Part shown: piece after piece, positions 53,866 through 64,000 of the stretch
Layout of the letters: each line of letters begins with the position of its first letter
Numbering within the stretch: the first letter of the stretch is position 1
Source: Paraconiothyrium sp. Pb-2020
Lineage: Eukaryota > Ascomycota > Dothideomycetes > Pleosporales > Didymosphaeriaceae
Direction of reading: 5' to 3'
DNA length: 64,000 bases
Assembly (NCBI GenBank): GCA_022419385.1
Contig: JAJUBI010000002.1
Location: 4,464,001-4,528,000 of the forward strand
Notes under the pieces: generated by a model
Told to the model about the DNA's origin: nothing
Databases searched by the model: none
The model's input: the letters and a program-made list of their open reading frames with translations, nothing else
Position numbers and translations under genes: made by a program

Positions 53866-54549
53866 TTGTATACGATCTGGTTGAAACGCCCCTCTCGGCT
53901 CATGGATACGTGGTCCTTCTGTTGTCTGCTGTTTGACTCGGTAAAACTTGTGACACGGTAGATGTCATAAAACTTCTATGCCTCTTTCCACCCTCGCGTA
54001 TGGCGGTTCCACTAGGTGCAGGAAGGTACATGTACTTGAGCATTTGTACTAGGCAGCACAGCAATACAATCTCGCCATTAACTGGCTGATGCTGTTCCGA
54101 CGTATCGTATGAGACTTTCAAAATACACCGAACTGCTTCACATAACACCGTCGGATATTCCTATCATATTTGTCAGTATGTTTATGGATATTCCCTTGCC
54201 ACACGTAACGACCGAGACATATCGTTATTGCAATGTCTACCGAAAGTAAGCGGAATTCCAAAGCATTAACCCGCCGGCATAAACGACGCGAACTGTACCA
54301 TGATCACTGGCAGCGGCTCAGGATGGCAAAGCACAGGCGCGTGTGAGGTCTATGGTGCGTAAGACTGTAGGACAAGTAGACGTTCACGAAATCAGTGTCT
54401 GTAAGATATATAACTAATACAACTAAAGTTTATGCAAAAAACCGCTAAACCGAAATAATGCTAAACACCATGCCACCCGCTGATAACGCTGAAGAGACCT
54501 GCAAAACTCCAGGCACAAAACATACTAATACACAAAACAATAGCTGGCA
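53866..54549. other. Intergenic, converging 3' ends
   Basis: 3' regions of the membrane-protein gene (plus) and the Cdt1-like gene (minus). Nothing else seen; moderately AT-rich near 54.4 kb. Confidence 0.5.
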
Positions 54550-55689
54550 CTAATAAGCACCCAGCGCAACAAGCCTCCCCTTCACGTCCACTGGCCTCAT
54601 CCCCATGTTGACGACCACACTGCTTAGCGCACCCATTCTGACAACATTCACATAGCCCGGCGTGACCTCATTCGCAAGCACCTCGATGCACTTCAAAGCC
54701 TCCTCCTTCGATATCGGTGTTCGTATGGAGCTTTGCAGCGATTGCAGCAATGCATTCATCGACAAAGAAATACGCAGTCCAGGCCCCTTGCTTGCGCATA
54801 AGAGAGAAAGGACGCCGAGCACGTCTTCGGAGCGCTGGAGTGCTGCTTTGCGTTGGAGCTCGGCGGGCGAGAGGGGCTTGGGGCCAGATGCAGCAGCAGC
54901 TTCTTTAGCGAGAATGCGGTCGAGGAGGTTGGTTTTGCGGACAGTGGTGAAATCTGTCATCTTGGTTTGGGGTTGCTGTGCGTTCGGGTGCACCGGCGCG
55001 TTCTCTTTGCCCGTACTTTCACGCGTTTTCTTCACAGCGCGGCCCTGCTGGACACTGTCTTTAAACTCGCGTAGTCTCTTGCGGCCTTTTTCTTGCAAGG
55101 GTGCGATAGCGGTCAGGGACTCGCATGTTGTGATCTCGGCGTGCGGGAGCTGGGCGATGAACTTTGTGATGGAGGGCTCGTCGATGAAGGACTGAATGCT
55201 GGACTGCGTTGGGTCGATCTTCCTAGGACGTCCACGTCCACCCTTCTTTGGTGTAGCAATTGGTCGGTTAGACTTCTTCTGTGCTGTCTGACCTGCGGCG
55301 CTCCACTGCCTCCACAAGTGGTCCAAGCTCTCCATGAACATCGCCTTGAGGGCTTCTTCATTCATCTGCGACAGTCCCGCCTGCATCTTGTACTCTTCGC
55401 TGATCTCCAGGCATATCTTGCCACGTCCGTAGTCGGAGAGGTGGAAGGGATTATTCCTCGCAGATGGCCCGCAGCCGAGGACACCAACGCAAAGCCGGAG
55501 ATCATCGTATGTGACTTTTCGATGGCGCCAAACAGACGTAGTTGTCTCGGTAAGATCTCGTAGGTCGATGGGCGATCCGGTTCCGTTGTGTACGAAGTGC
55601 AGTGACAGCGCGGTGAGGAAGGACGAGTGCAGCGCGAGGAGGTTTACTAGCTCGGTTGGCAGGGCAGCCGTCGGGTCGATGGGTGCCAT
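54550..55689 (-). CDS. Cdt1-like DNA replication licensing factor
   Basis: A single exon of 379 residues. The C-terminal part (about 250-375) matches the Cdt1 C-terminal winged helix that loads MCM: NLLDRILAKEAAAAS, LQRSEDVLGVLSLL, PISKEEALKCIEVLANEV, then GYVNVVRMG. The N-terminus (about 10-95) is a helical domain like the Cdt1 geminin/MCM-side fold (SSFLTALSLHFVHNG). Between them lies a basic disordered linker with an AT-hook, GRGRPRK, at 151-157 and a PIP-box-like QSSIQSFI at 162-169. It probably helps ORC and Cdc6 license origins in G1. It is short relative to animal Cdt1. Confidence 0.8.
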   Translation of the reverse strand: MAPIDPTAALPTELVNLLALHSSFLTALSLHFVHNGTGSPIDLRDLTETTTSVWRHRKVTYDDLRLCVGVLGCGPSARNNPFHLSDYGRGKICLEISEEYKMQAGLSQMNEEALKAMFMESLDHLWRQWSAAGQTAQKKSNRPIATPKKGGRGRPRKIDPTQSSIQSFIDEPSITKFIAQLPHAEITTCESLTAIAPLQEKGRKRLREFKDSVQQGRAVKKTRESTGKENAPVHPNAQQPQTKMTDFTTVRKTNLLDRILAKEAAAASGPKPLSPAELQRKAALQRSEDVLGVLSLLCASKGPGLRISLSMNALLQSLQSSIRTPISKEEALKCIEVLANEVTPGYVNVVRMGALSSVVVNMGMRPVDVKGRLVALGAY

Positions 55690-56408
55690 CGTGTTCGGAA
55701 GATTGAGTGATAATAAGGCGAAATTGATACAGCGCAGTTATCGACTATCAACCACGCGAGAAGAGAAATAGTGAAGTTGGGGATAACAGTGGGATGAAGA
55801 TGAGGAGAGGGGAGAGATGACGGTTGCAATGCGGTCTGTTGGGCTGGCAAAACGGCACTAGCGCGTTCAGGGAGACGCGACTTTTCGCGTCGACCAATGA
55901 AAAACGCGCAAGCGTGACAGAACGCGTTTTCATAAGACAGTGAGTGCGACCCACGCGACCTATTAATCGCCATTCACCTATGCCTGCAGATTATCCTAAT
56001 TCTCTGGATGACTTGGGACTAGCGCATGTTCGGTGTGCCGTGATAACAGAGCTTAAGGTCATCTAAGCACCCCACATGCTTCTGAGAACCTTGCACAGTC
56101 AGTGAAGATTCTCAATCAAGAGCTCACGTACTATTCGCTCCTCCAAGCAGGCCACCATGGCATCGCTCGGCCTTCCGAACCCTTTCCATGAATCGGTCGT
56201 TGCAAGCGTACGCTTGTAGGATATCCAATAGCACCCTTTCTCTATAACGCATACATTTCCGGATATGAGTAGCAGAGTGCGAAGGCGCATTGAAGTCAAT
56301 GTAAATCAATTGAGGCGAGAACCAATCCAAAAGTAACTCCTAAACCCGAAGGTCACATGCAGAAGTGGTAGTCCATTACATTCGTAACACTCTTCAACCA
56401 AAGGTCGG
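55690..56408. other. Intergenic, nothing recognised
   Basis: Promoter of the Cdt1-like gene and 3' UTR of the next minus-strand gene. Two overlapping minus frames upstream of the Cdt1 start lack family support. Confidence 0.5.
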
Positions 56409-56972
56409 TTACTTTCCGCCGAACAATCCACCGAACCACCCCTTCGACTTATTGATGCCCTCGGCAACCTCCTTGTCGAATTTGTTCGCCGCAGCGTTCA
56501 CCTCACGGCCAGTCTCTTGCCTTAGGTCTTCGAACTTCTTCTTGGCCTCGGCGCTGTACTTCTGGAGTTCGGCTTCCGCCTTTGCCGCTTCCGCCTTCGC
56601 GTCATTGGCCTGCCAGGTAACGTCAGAACATGTTCGCAACAATCCATCAACGACACCACAGGACGTTTTTGGAGACTTATAACCGACTTACCAAAGCCTG
56701 CCCCTTCGCGCGTGCCGCCTCGTATTTCTCCTCGGCGGCTTTCTTCGCCTCCTTGTCCTGCCCGGGGAAGTCGCCCTTCACCTTCCTCGCGGCCTCGGCG
56801 GCATCGCCTGAACAAAGCTGTTAGTCACGTACGATCACAGGCCTCTCAATTGGCACCTACGCTCAAGCTTCTTCTCGGCAAGCTTTGGGTCACCGCCAGC
56901 GCTGTATAGATAGTAGCCGACGCCACCAAGTCCGGCGACAGCAGCAAAAGTTCCGACTTGTCGTCCAGCCAT
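56409..56972 (-). CDS. Small coiled-coil membrane protein (calcofluor-hypersensitive-like)
   Basis: Exons 56972-56861, 56807-56692 and 56609-56409, with introns of 53 and 82 nt, give 142 residues. The start MAGRQVGTFAAVAGLGGVGY is a short Gly-rich membrane anchor. It is followed by Ala/Lys/Glu heptads (KAEAAKAEAELQKYSAEAKK) and an amphipathic tail ending GWFGGLFGGK. Ascomycete proteins of this shape are often named calcofluor white hypersensitive protein; the mechanism is unknown. The N-terminus would suit mitochondrial inner membrane or ER insertion. Confidence 0.75.
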
Positions 56973-57511
56973 TGCGTTTTAGATGTGAAAGGTGATTGTG
57001 GTACAAAGAAGTTTTGATAGTTAGGACGTGGATTGGTTGCGGGACGAAGGAGGAGCTGCAGGGAGGTACTTATGGGCGGGGTGCTTTCAAGGCACTGCAT
57101 GGCATGATGACGTAGGAACGTGCCAGCTTGAGCACGGGCCTGAACCCACTGCGAACCATCACTAACCGTTACTTGATCCTGGTCATCGATCCTCGATCCT
57201 CGATCATTTTCATACTTCAACTCAATTCTTCGTGCCGTGTACCAAGTGCTGGTAGCGGACTATATGTGTATTTGTTTCCTCTTGATCTTATAGTGCATCG
57301 CAGCTGCTTCTAAGAAGTCCGCTCCTCTTACCCCTAATTCCTAGCGCCCCACGATCGTCTAGTCATCACCTACCCATCTGAGGAACTTATGCCTCCACAA
57401 TAGCACGGCGTGAAGCTTGTCTGGCCACTCCCACATCACAGCACAACGTTGTGTATATAGTGGTTGGCACGACACCGCCCTCAACTCTGTCGCCGAGTAC
57501 CGCAGTCTGCA
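56973..57511. other. Divergent promoter region
   Basis: 540 bases between two head-to-head genes; no element recognised. Confidence 0.45.
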
Positions 57512-58616
57512 ATGGCAGACCAACAAATTGCCCTTGTCGACACGACTGATAACGAACAAAGCCCTGAGCGCGCCGAACAATTGGACGAACAGGCAAGGCA
57601 GCCCCCACAGACGCCGAATTCTCACATCGACGTACTATACGAAAACCAGCGCGGCTGGTTCGTGTTTGGCATCCCACTCTTCTCCTCGAAAGCGCTATGG
57701 AACCTCCGAATCGACCAGTCGCCCTGGGTTGATGCCAAATTCAAGCCCTCACCGGTCAACATCACAAATGCGCAAGTCCCAGACCCAAGTTGGGTATGGG
57801 AGTGGAAAAGCTGGTATGTGGACATGAGCCATGACGTTGACGAAGAAGGTTGGCAGTATAGCTTGTGGTTTAGAGGGGCTGCCTGGCACGGGAACCATCC
57901 CTGGTTCCACAGCTTTGTACGGAGGCGACGATGGCTGCGGAAGCGTGTGAAGCAAAAGCTCCCATCCAAGACAAAGGAGAATAGGGACAGATTGTTCGGG
58001 GACACATTCAGCATTGGCACTACATTGGCAAGAGCAGTGACAAGCACGACAGGTCCGGCTAGCCTGCAAGACAGTGGAGGATCCTCACTCGACGAGGAGA
58101 TCAAGGATGTTGCAACGCTGCTGCGGAAACTGAAAAAGGCAGCCATCGATCGCGAGAAAATTGTGCTCATTAACAAATTCATTGACGAAGGCGGTGAAGA
58201 GCTACATTATCTAGCCGAGCAGGTTCGCCTCCACCACTTTCCCTTCCCCATACCTTGACTAACAACAATAGATACCGACCATAATGTCACTCCTTATTTT
58301 CCAGAACTCTCGCCGCCAGCTCCTGTCCACCCTCATGGAAACCATCGATGATGCACGCGCACACCGAGACACACACAACAGGAGCGGCAAACCCGAGGAC
58401 GAAGCGGAAGAACGACGGATCAACAACCTGCTCAAGGCGGTGGAGGCTGCTGATGCAGAGTGTAAGAAGCTGGAGTACTGGAGTGATATCAAAATGCTAG
58501 CTGAAGAAGGCAACGCAGGCAACGCTACGGATCCGAAGAACGGTTGGGACGAGAAGTGGCAGGGCATCGATTCCAGTGGTTCGGAGCATCCGCGTCACCC
58601 GCCGAAGAAAGAGTGA
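57512..58616 (+). CDS. DysF (peroxin/ferlin) domain protein, Spo73/Mug65-like
   Basis: Exons 57512-58222 and 58272-58616, with a 49-nt GTTCGC..TAG intron (TGACTAAC branch site), give 351 residues. DysF-N is visible as VLYENQRGWFVFGIPLFSSK and PWVDAKFKPSP. DysF-C follows as PDPSWVWEWKSWYVDM, DEEGWQYSLWF and FVRRRRWLRKRVK; the paired Trp and Arg residues form the stacked core of the fold. The second half is helical and Glu/Lys-rich. In yeasts such proteins act at ER-derived membranes: Pex30-type peroxins in peroxisome biogenesis, Spo73 in prospore membrane growth. No transmembrane helices are seen here, favouring the Spo73/Mug65 type. Confidence 0.85.
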
Positions 58617-58783
58617 ACGACTACTTTGAATGATTGGTTGTAGAAAGATTGAGAGGATTACGGCGCAGGTGGCATTGATACCCGAGCATAGCTGTACGCA
58701 TACATTGAGCTTCGCATACATATTTCTTACTAGAAGAGCACACTTACGGCGAAGCGCACCGCCTAGTACATTCATAATTCACT

Positions 58784-59101
58784 TCACATCATCTCTTGCC
58801 TCCTGTGATCCGGGTGGTACCTCACCCGAATGGGGCCCACAATCTCAGCGATCGACTTTGCCTTCACGACCTTGCCCTTCTGCAACACTTCCACTACACC
58901 GTACTCCCGCATCTCCCAGCATAGCGCGCGGATGTCTTCCATACAATCCCTCCAATCATAGCAATCCAACTTTTTCAGTTCATCCTCGTCCAGTGCGCGT
59001 GCCACCTCGGAGGGGCAGATTGTTTTCGGATACGCGCGTTTACCCAGCAAAGCTTTCAGATGGCTCCGCAAAATCTCTTGCTGGTCGTAGTCGAGTATCA
59101 T
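58784..59101 (-). CDS. DUF3253 protein
   Basis: A single exon of 105 residues from the ATG at 59101 (MILDYDQQEILRSHLKALL). It shows the DUF3253 winged-helix pattern: CPSEVARAL, then DWRDCMEDIRALCWEMREYG, a QKGKVV wing, and a final GPIRVRY. The frame is open upstream to 59140 but without ATG. The function is unknown; the wHTH fold suggests nucleic-acid binding. The 192-codon plus-strand frame over this gene is its shadow. Confidence 0.75.
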   Translation of the reverse strand: MILDYDQQEILRSHLKALLGKRAYPKTICPSEVARALDEDELKKLDCYDWRDCMEDIRALCWEMREYGVVEVLQKGKVVKAKSIAEIVGPIRVRYHPDHRRQEMM

Positions 59102-59400
59102 CCTTGTGGACGTGCTTCGCACACGATGTTTTCTTTTCACGTATCAAACGCAAAAGAAACGGACAAGAGATGACAAGACGCGTCTCCAGGGCGGCTTGGC
59201 GGCGCTAGATCAGCACATGGTTTAGCGGGCACTTCGCGATCCATGCGGAAGAGCAGATCATCGACGTCAGAGCCAATCAGGGGCACATGATTCGGCGCGA
59301 TGCGCAGACCTCAGCATTCCAAGAGCAAAGCGGGTGGAGGCGCATTGGGTGTTTCTCGCTTCCTCAACCGTTGGCCGAGCGTCGGAGCGAGGAATCAGAC
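59102..59400. other. Divergent promoter region
   Basis: About 300 bases between the DUF3253 gene and the carbonic anhydrase gene. An in-frame ATG at 59287 could extend the anhydrase by 38 residues, but the added sequence does not look like a better leader. Confidence 0.4.
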
Positions 59401-60382
59401 ATGCGTGTGTTGGTGGGTAGGTTACCCCACGCTGGGAAGGGTGTATATCTAGTGCGGGGAGCATCGCCGTTCCTTTCTTCTTCTTCTTTTCCTTCTTTTA
59501 CGACGAGAGCGACATCGGTGCCCAAGGCTGATCAAGGTCTCCCACATCAATTTACGGCTATTAGAAATTTTGCGACCACAGGAGCACGACCCTGTCCAAG
59601 CGACATCAAGATGGCCTCCGAAGACCCCAAGGACGTACGCAAGTACTTGCAGCAAAGCCATGACAGGATCTTTGAGAACAACAAGAAGTGGGCGGATGAG
59701 CAGAGGGCGAAGCACCCGGAGTTTTTCGAGAAGCTGAGCGCGGGACAGAGCCCAGAGTATCTCTGGATCGGTGAGTCATTTGCTCCTCATCACCAACCCC
59801 GAAGCCTTGCATCCCATACCCTCCGTCCCGAACAACGAAGCTGACATGCGCACAGGCTGCTCCGACTCCCGCATCCCCGCTGAAGCCATCACCGGTCTCG
59901 AAGCCGGCGAGATGTTCATTCACCGCAACATCGCCAACCTCGTCTGCTCCACCGACCTCAACGTCATGTCCGTCGTTAACTACGCCGTGCGTCACCTACA
60001 CGTCAAGCACATCGTCGTCTGTGGACACTACGGCTGCGGCGGCGTCAAAGCTGCCATGACGCCCAAGGACCTTGGCCTCCTCAACCCCTGGCTCCGCAAC
60101 ATTCGCGACGTGTACCGCCTGCATGACAAGGAGTTGAGCGCTATCGAAGACGAGACCGCGCGGTACGATAGACTGGTGGAGCTGAACGTTGTGGAGCAGG
60201 CAAAGAACATTATCAAGACGGCGGCTGTTCAGCAGCTATACAAGGAGAAGGGGTATCCGATTGTGCATGGGTGGGTGTTTGGGTTCAATGATGGCAGGCT
60301 GAAGGATTTGGAGATTGATTTCGAGGGGCAGCTGAAGGATATTCAGAAGATCTACAACTTGACTGGTGATGCTTTCGAGTAG
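59401..60382 (+). CDS. Beta-carbonic anhydrase, probably with a mitochondrial form
   Basis: Interconverts CO2 and bicarbonate. Exons 59401-59770 and 59856-60382, with an 85-nt GTGAGT..CAG intron, give 298 residues from MRVLVGRLPH or 228 from the ATG at 59611 (MASEDPKDVRKYLQQ). The leader is Arg/Ser-rich with TAIRNFATTG, a good mitochondrial processing-site lookalike. The zinc site is complete: CSDSRIP (Cys ligand and the Asp-Arg dyad, joined by the splice), EMFIHRNIANLV, and HYGCGG with His and Cys ligands. The C-terminus is typical. Two starts suggest mitochondrial and cytosolic isoforms from one gene. Confidence 0.93.
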
Positions 60383-61768
60383 TCGTAGAGGAGTGTAGTG
60401 TAGAGGCGCGAGTGGTGTTTGAGCATTGACTAGTCAGATCATGCGATGGTGTTAGGTTGATAGATGTATGTATAGTGGGATATAGATACGAGCTGATACA
60501 AAGACTAGATCGCAGATCCACTTTCTTCTCGAGCTCCATTGCGACGAGACGCTTTCAGAGTCGTGCTTCTCTTCCGAACGAGGTTGAGAGCAACGTCACG
60601 GAGGAACCAGAACGCAGTTCCATTTTTCGTAACGGCGTAGCCCCCACGTACATTCCTGGGTCCGGTGATACCGACGGCTATGGCTCGGCCGCTCCCGTCG
60701 ACTTGCCTAACAACGCATGCTACGCCAGCATGAATTTCCAACGCTGTCTACCAGCACACTCGACTATATATGGGCCTGCGTAGACAAGCAGTACTGTGCC
60801 CTTGGACCGTTGGCTGCATCTATGGCGACCTTTGCTTGGTCGGTGCTCTCAAATGATGGTGATATTATGGTCCTGCTCCGCCGCACTGTCGCTGATGTGT
60901 TTCCGGTACTCCAGCAAGAAGTTTGGCGGGCTACGCCATTGATCAATGACACTCAGTGGCGTCTCACACAGGTTGAAGCACTCCATGGCAGGAGCGAAAA
61001 CACGGCTGACGGAAATAGACGACGTAGAGGATCGGTGGAGGGGGTAGCAAAAATTCTTCAAAGCACCCTTTGAGAGAATTGTGGCAGGCAGTCTAAACTG
61101 TGCCGCTGTAGGCTCTAACAGTAAATTGACAGTGCCTGTATAGTGACTCTAGTTATACAGGTTTTATGCGTCGTTCGCATTCTCAACGAGGTAAGCTACC
61201 CCCCAACAAAGCCATCTGCTACCCTCTTCTTCTTCGGCAGTTTACTACCAGCGCACGTCAACAGCAAGCTTAACTATTAAGACCGTCATCTGTAACATGA
61301 TTCATAATCCGTGCGCAGATAGCCCATCATGGCTTAGCCTCGCCTTGTCTCCGCAGCTGCGGTAGCCGCCCCCGTTAAATCACTGATACGGGTTGTATCT
61401 GAGACGTTGCAATGAGCACAGTTTAGCGAGTGGGAGACTTTACGCTCCCTGGCTTGTTCGATGCAGCCACGGTACCGTTATCTTCTAGTATGGTAAGGTC
61501 CCCAGAGGCCGAAGACTTGAACAGCACAAGTTCCAACTCGTACATGAGACCGTGGCATGTACGTCGACTGTCGAGGCCAAAGAGATGACCGTAAAATACT
61601 ACTCGGTGGCATGGACAAGGTGCGGCGGTGTTCGTGGGGGCGGGCCGGTGGAACTAAGTCTTTTCGTGCGGGGCGGAGGCGCGTGAAACAAACCTCACGC
61701 ACGAAAGGCATGGAAACCATGCCTTAATCTCCACAATATGCAGGTACCAGGATCCTTAAGCTCGCTCA
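60383..61768. other. Intergenic 1.4 kb
   Basis: The best frame is 60717-61073 (plus, ATG, 118 codons, no family), with overlapping frames on the other strand. The last part near 61.7 kb is the 3' UTR of the membrane-protein gene. Nothing firm. Confidence 0.45.
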
Positions 61769-63987
61769 TCAATCGACTTTCTCTTTCGTTATCTTTTCCC
61801 CATCCCGTTTCGTAAGCCCAGCATACGGTTGTCCTCTTCGTATTGGCGAAACTTCTGATGGAACGCCAAAAGTGCAGTGACCAATTCCGGGAAGGGCTTC
61901 CACGCCTACATAGTCCTCGGTGTGGTCGTTCAGTACACCAAATTGTAGTCGCGTATGCATGAGCTCCAGCGGAAATGGGTCGTTGCCGAGACATGCGCCG
62001 CGACTGATGTCGTCCAGAGTCGTATTCCGCGTCGTGACCATGATGCGCGAGAATCCAACGGAGAACGTAGTGCCGTCTTTCATGATGTTCCAAGCTCCTA
62101 TAATCAGTATACCGAACGTTACGAAGATGACGGGTGCGTAGCACGCCCAAAGCTTCTCGGGGTTGTAAATGAAGGTGGACTGAAATCTGGTCCGGTTGAC
62201 GACGACGCGCTCTTGGTCGACGACTAGCATCTGCGGAGCGGAGAAGAGGGAGAGAACCATGTTGGTGTAGAATTCTAGGATGGAGGCGCAAAATTAGCTG
62301 TCATACGTCTAGGGTGTAACTGGGGCAGGAGCGTACCTTGCAGTTGCTCAGGCAAATCCTTCATTGGTAAACTAGTGCTGTTGCTGACGAGTCTTGTTTG
62401 TGCAATGTCACTGGCCACCCGAGGATAAGACGGTCCGGGGATAGGAGGGTCCATTTCAATAGAACCCTTCAAAAACCTCCGCAAAGATTGACCCATCGTA
62501 TGGTATGCAGCAACCTTCTTGTATTGTTGTGGGTTCCGAGGGCTAATATAGTTCGCTGATGGCACAGGATTCGCCCAGTTCGGCGATCCATCTGGATTTT
62601 GCGAAAACGTAGTGTTAACAACAGGCGAGAGAAACTCCTGCGAGACGTCGGTCTTGAAGAAGGGCTCTGTATAATTCCACTTCACTGTGTACTTGGTCTC
62701 GTAATGGATGCAGCGGAAGATGTGTTGGTCGAATCTGTGCGTCCAGTTGCTTCTAAATGAGGAATTTCCGACCAAGCGTTCCGTGGAGTTGACTGCATAA
62801 CCAATCCAGATGATAGGTTCCGATTTAAAAACTCCGAGATCATCGAGGCTAACTTCGGGCGGTGGGACACCTCCTTGGGCCGTGATCCTCACGTCTTGCG
62901 GCTTTGCATAATCACCTTCTTCGATGTCTGCGAAATACACGTTTTTGCCGTCTGGAATGAGTTTGGTTGTGTTGAAGGGTGCTCCGAGCTGTTCCAACTT
63001 CGCGTCATCGGTAGCGCTTGTGGCAACCTCTTCGCACTTGTAACCGGGTCCGAGAAAAACCGTCGTGTATGTGCAATTGAACGATCCTCCGCAGGATTCT
63101 TGACGCGCATCAGCTCGGTTCAGAGACGTGTCTGTCAGACTAAACGCGTTCATGAGGGTAACACGGGTAATATCCGTTGAAGGCTGATCGTAGTAGTCGA
63201 AAAACCCTGGCTGTTTACCAAGCGCGTCCGTGGTATTGTAAAACATCAATGACTTTCTCGTAGTTCCATCTTTCATTGTGACAGGCACACGCCAGTCGCT
63301 GAAAGATTCCGCAGAAAAATTGAGAGTTGGCACCTTCAACGAAGTGTTGTCAACTTCGAAGTACCACCCGAATGTGAGCGCGCCAGGGCTAAAGATGATA
63401 GTCGCGAAAGGAATCAACCAGATGACCAACGCAATAAAAGTTGCCCGAGGGGCCAGACTGATCGCTTCCCAGTTCAGGAATAGGGATGGGTCTTCAGTGC
63501 CAAGGAACAGTTGATCAATTGATAAGACCGTGAGTGCCCTTGACCGAAAATAAGTCCATATGCGTTGCCTATAGACTAGTGTGCAGCACATTCCAAAAGC
63601 GACTTTCGAGAAATAGGCAAGTGCACGACCGTACAGGACAAATTTGACCTTCTTGCCCTCATCATCTTCGACTTTGTGATGCAAAGATGAGTAAAGCAGG
63701 TGTTGACCCATGGCTAGAGCGACGCCGACAAGGAAAGAGGCAATCATCATGAGAGGCGTTCTCCAGTGTACAGTCCATCTCGCAGCCTGGGTAGCTCGGC
63801 GTTCAATGAGGCGTTGTGTCATGGGATCCGTCCTTGCGCGTGACATCGAAGTGCTGACAGTCCCAGATCTGGGCACAGGTGGCCGTGGGGAGAGGGGCGA
63901 ATATAGACCACCTTTAAGCCGATAGACGCTATCTGGAGAGTTTAATGTGCTCATCTCTTTCATCTCAATGCCTAGTCCATTGCTCAT
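61769..63987 (-). CDS. Large multipass fungal membrane protein of unknown function
   Basis: Exons 63987-62337 and 62274-61769, with a 62-nt GTACGC..TAG intron, give 718 residues. A disordered N-terminus is followed by hydrophobic helices at WRTPLMMIASFLVGVALAMG, a second near GRALAYFSKVAFGMCCTLVY, and a third at ATFIALVIWLIPFATII. A long ectodomain follows with many N-glycosylation sites (NxS/T) and Cys, then a final helix, YAPVIFVTFGILIIGAW. This layout recurs in filamentous ascomycete families sometimes labelled formylmethionine deformylase-like, a name not supported by any enzyme motif here. It could be a surface receptor or channel-like protein. Confidence 0.8.
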
Positions 63988-64000
63988 GGCCTCTTGAAAC

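Noticed and set aside
58630..59208. 192-codon plus-strand frame
   Set aside because: Covers the DUF3253 gene on the other strand; Pro/Ser/Arg-rich shadow.
1..64000. tRNA genes and CRISPR-like arrays
   Set aside because: Several GTTCGA-type T-loop lookalikes were checked without a matching cloverleaf; no spaced direct repeats were seen.

Overview
The window is nuclear DNA from a filamentous ascomycete. The evidence is short GT..AG introns (mostly 44-80 nt, often with a CTAAC-like branch site), families largely confined to filamentous Ascomycota (two HET heterokaryon-incompatibility proteins, a Zn2Cys6 regulator, an AstC-like terpene cyclase), long Ser-rich secreted proteins, and compact genes on both strands. 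The proteins look most like Dothideomycetes, but that is an inference from general resemblance. No rRNA, tRNA, intact transposon or CRISPR was found.

Layout. 1-4.2 kb is gene-poor: the 5' end of one gene running off the left edge and two diverged copies of a decayed coding segment. 4.2-9 kb has ribosomal protein uL13, an acyl-CoA synthetase with a frameshift just before its ATP-binding loop, and an unknown gene with two similar intron-like segments. 9.3-11.3 kb encodes a 650-residue Ser-rich secreted protein, followed by about 3 kb with almost nothing. 14.8-23.4 kb is an accessory block: a LURP-one/tubby-like protein with a heptad-repeat N-terminus, a HET protein (minus), a small single-pass membrane protein (plus) and a HET protein with an ankyrin-like C-terminus (plus).

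24.3-36.7 kb is a dense, mostly conserved block: AP-3 mu subunit, a small DUF4536 (DMAC1-like) membrane protein, a HAPSTR1-like nuclear protein, an F-box protein, a zinc-type MDR reductase, a Ca2+/H+ exchanger with a very large cytosolic loop, a small mitochondrial-like protein and a secreted chitin deacetylase. 37.4-41.2 kb pairs a Zn2Cys6 regulator with an AstC-like class II terpene cyclase whose HAD half is eroded. 42.7-48.1 kb has a secreted beta-helix (pectate-lyase-like) protein, an unknown protein and a secreted TAP-like alpha/beta hydrolase.

49.5-64 kb returns to core metabolism and cell biology: a Rieske (choline-monooxygenase-like) oxygenase, formyltetrahydrofolate deformylase, a Cys/Trp-rich membrane protein, a Cdt1-like licensing factor, a small coiled-coil membrane protein, a DysF-domain protein, a DUF3253 protein, a beta-carbonic anhydrase and a large multipass membrane protein. 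No multi-gene operon-like system is evident. The parts most worth follow-up are the HET/membrane-protein block, the eroded terpene cyclase with its adjacent regulator, and the pair of similar introns near 8 kb. All exon boundaries were placed by eye from splice signals and reading frame.
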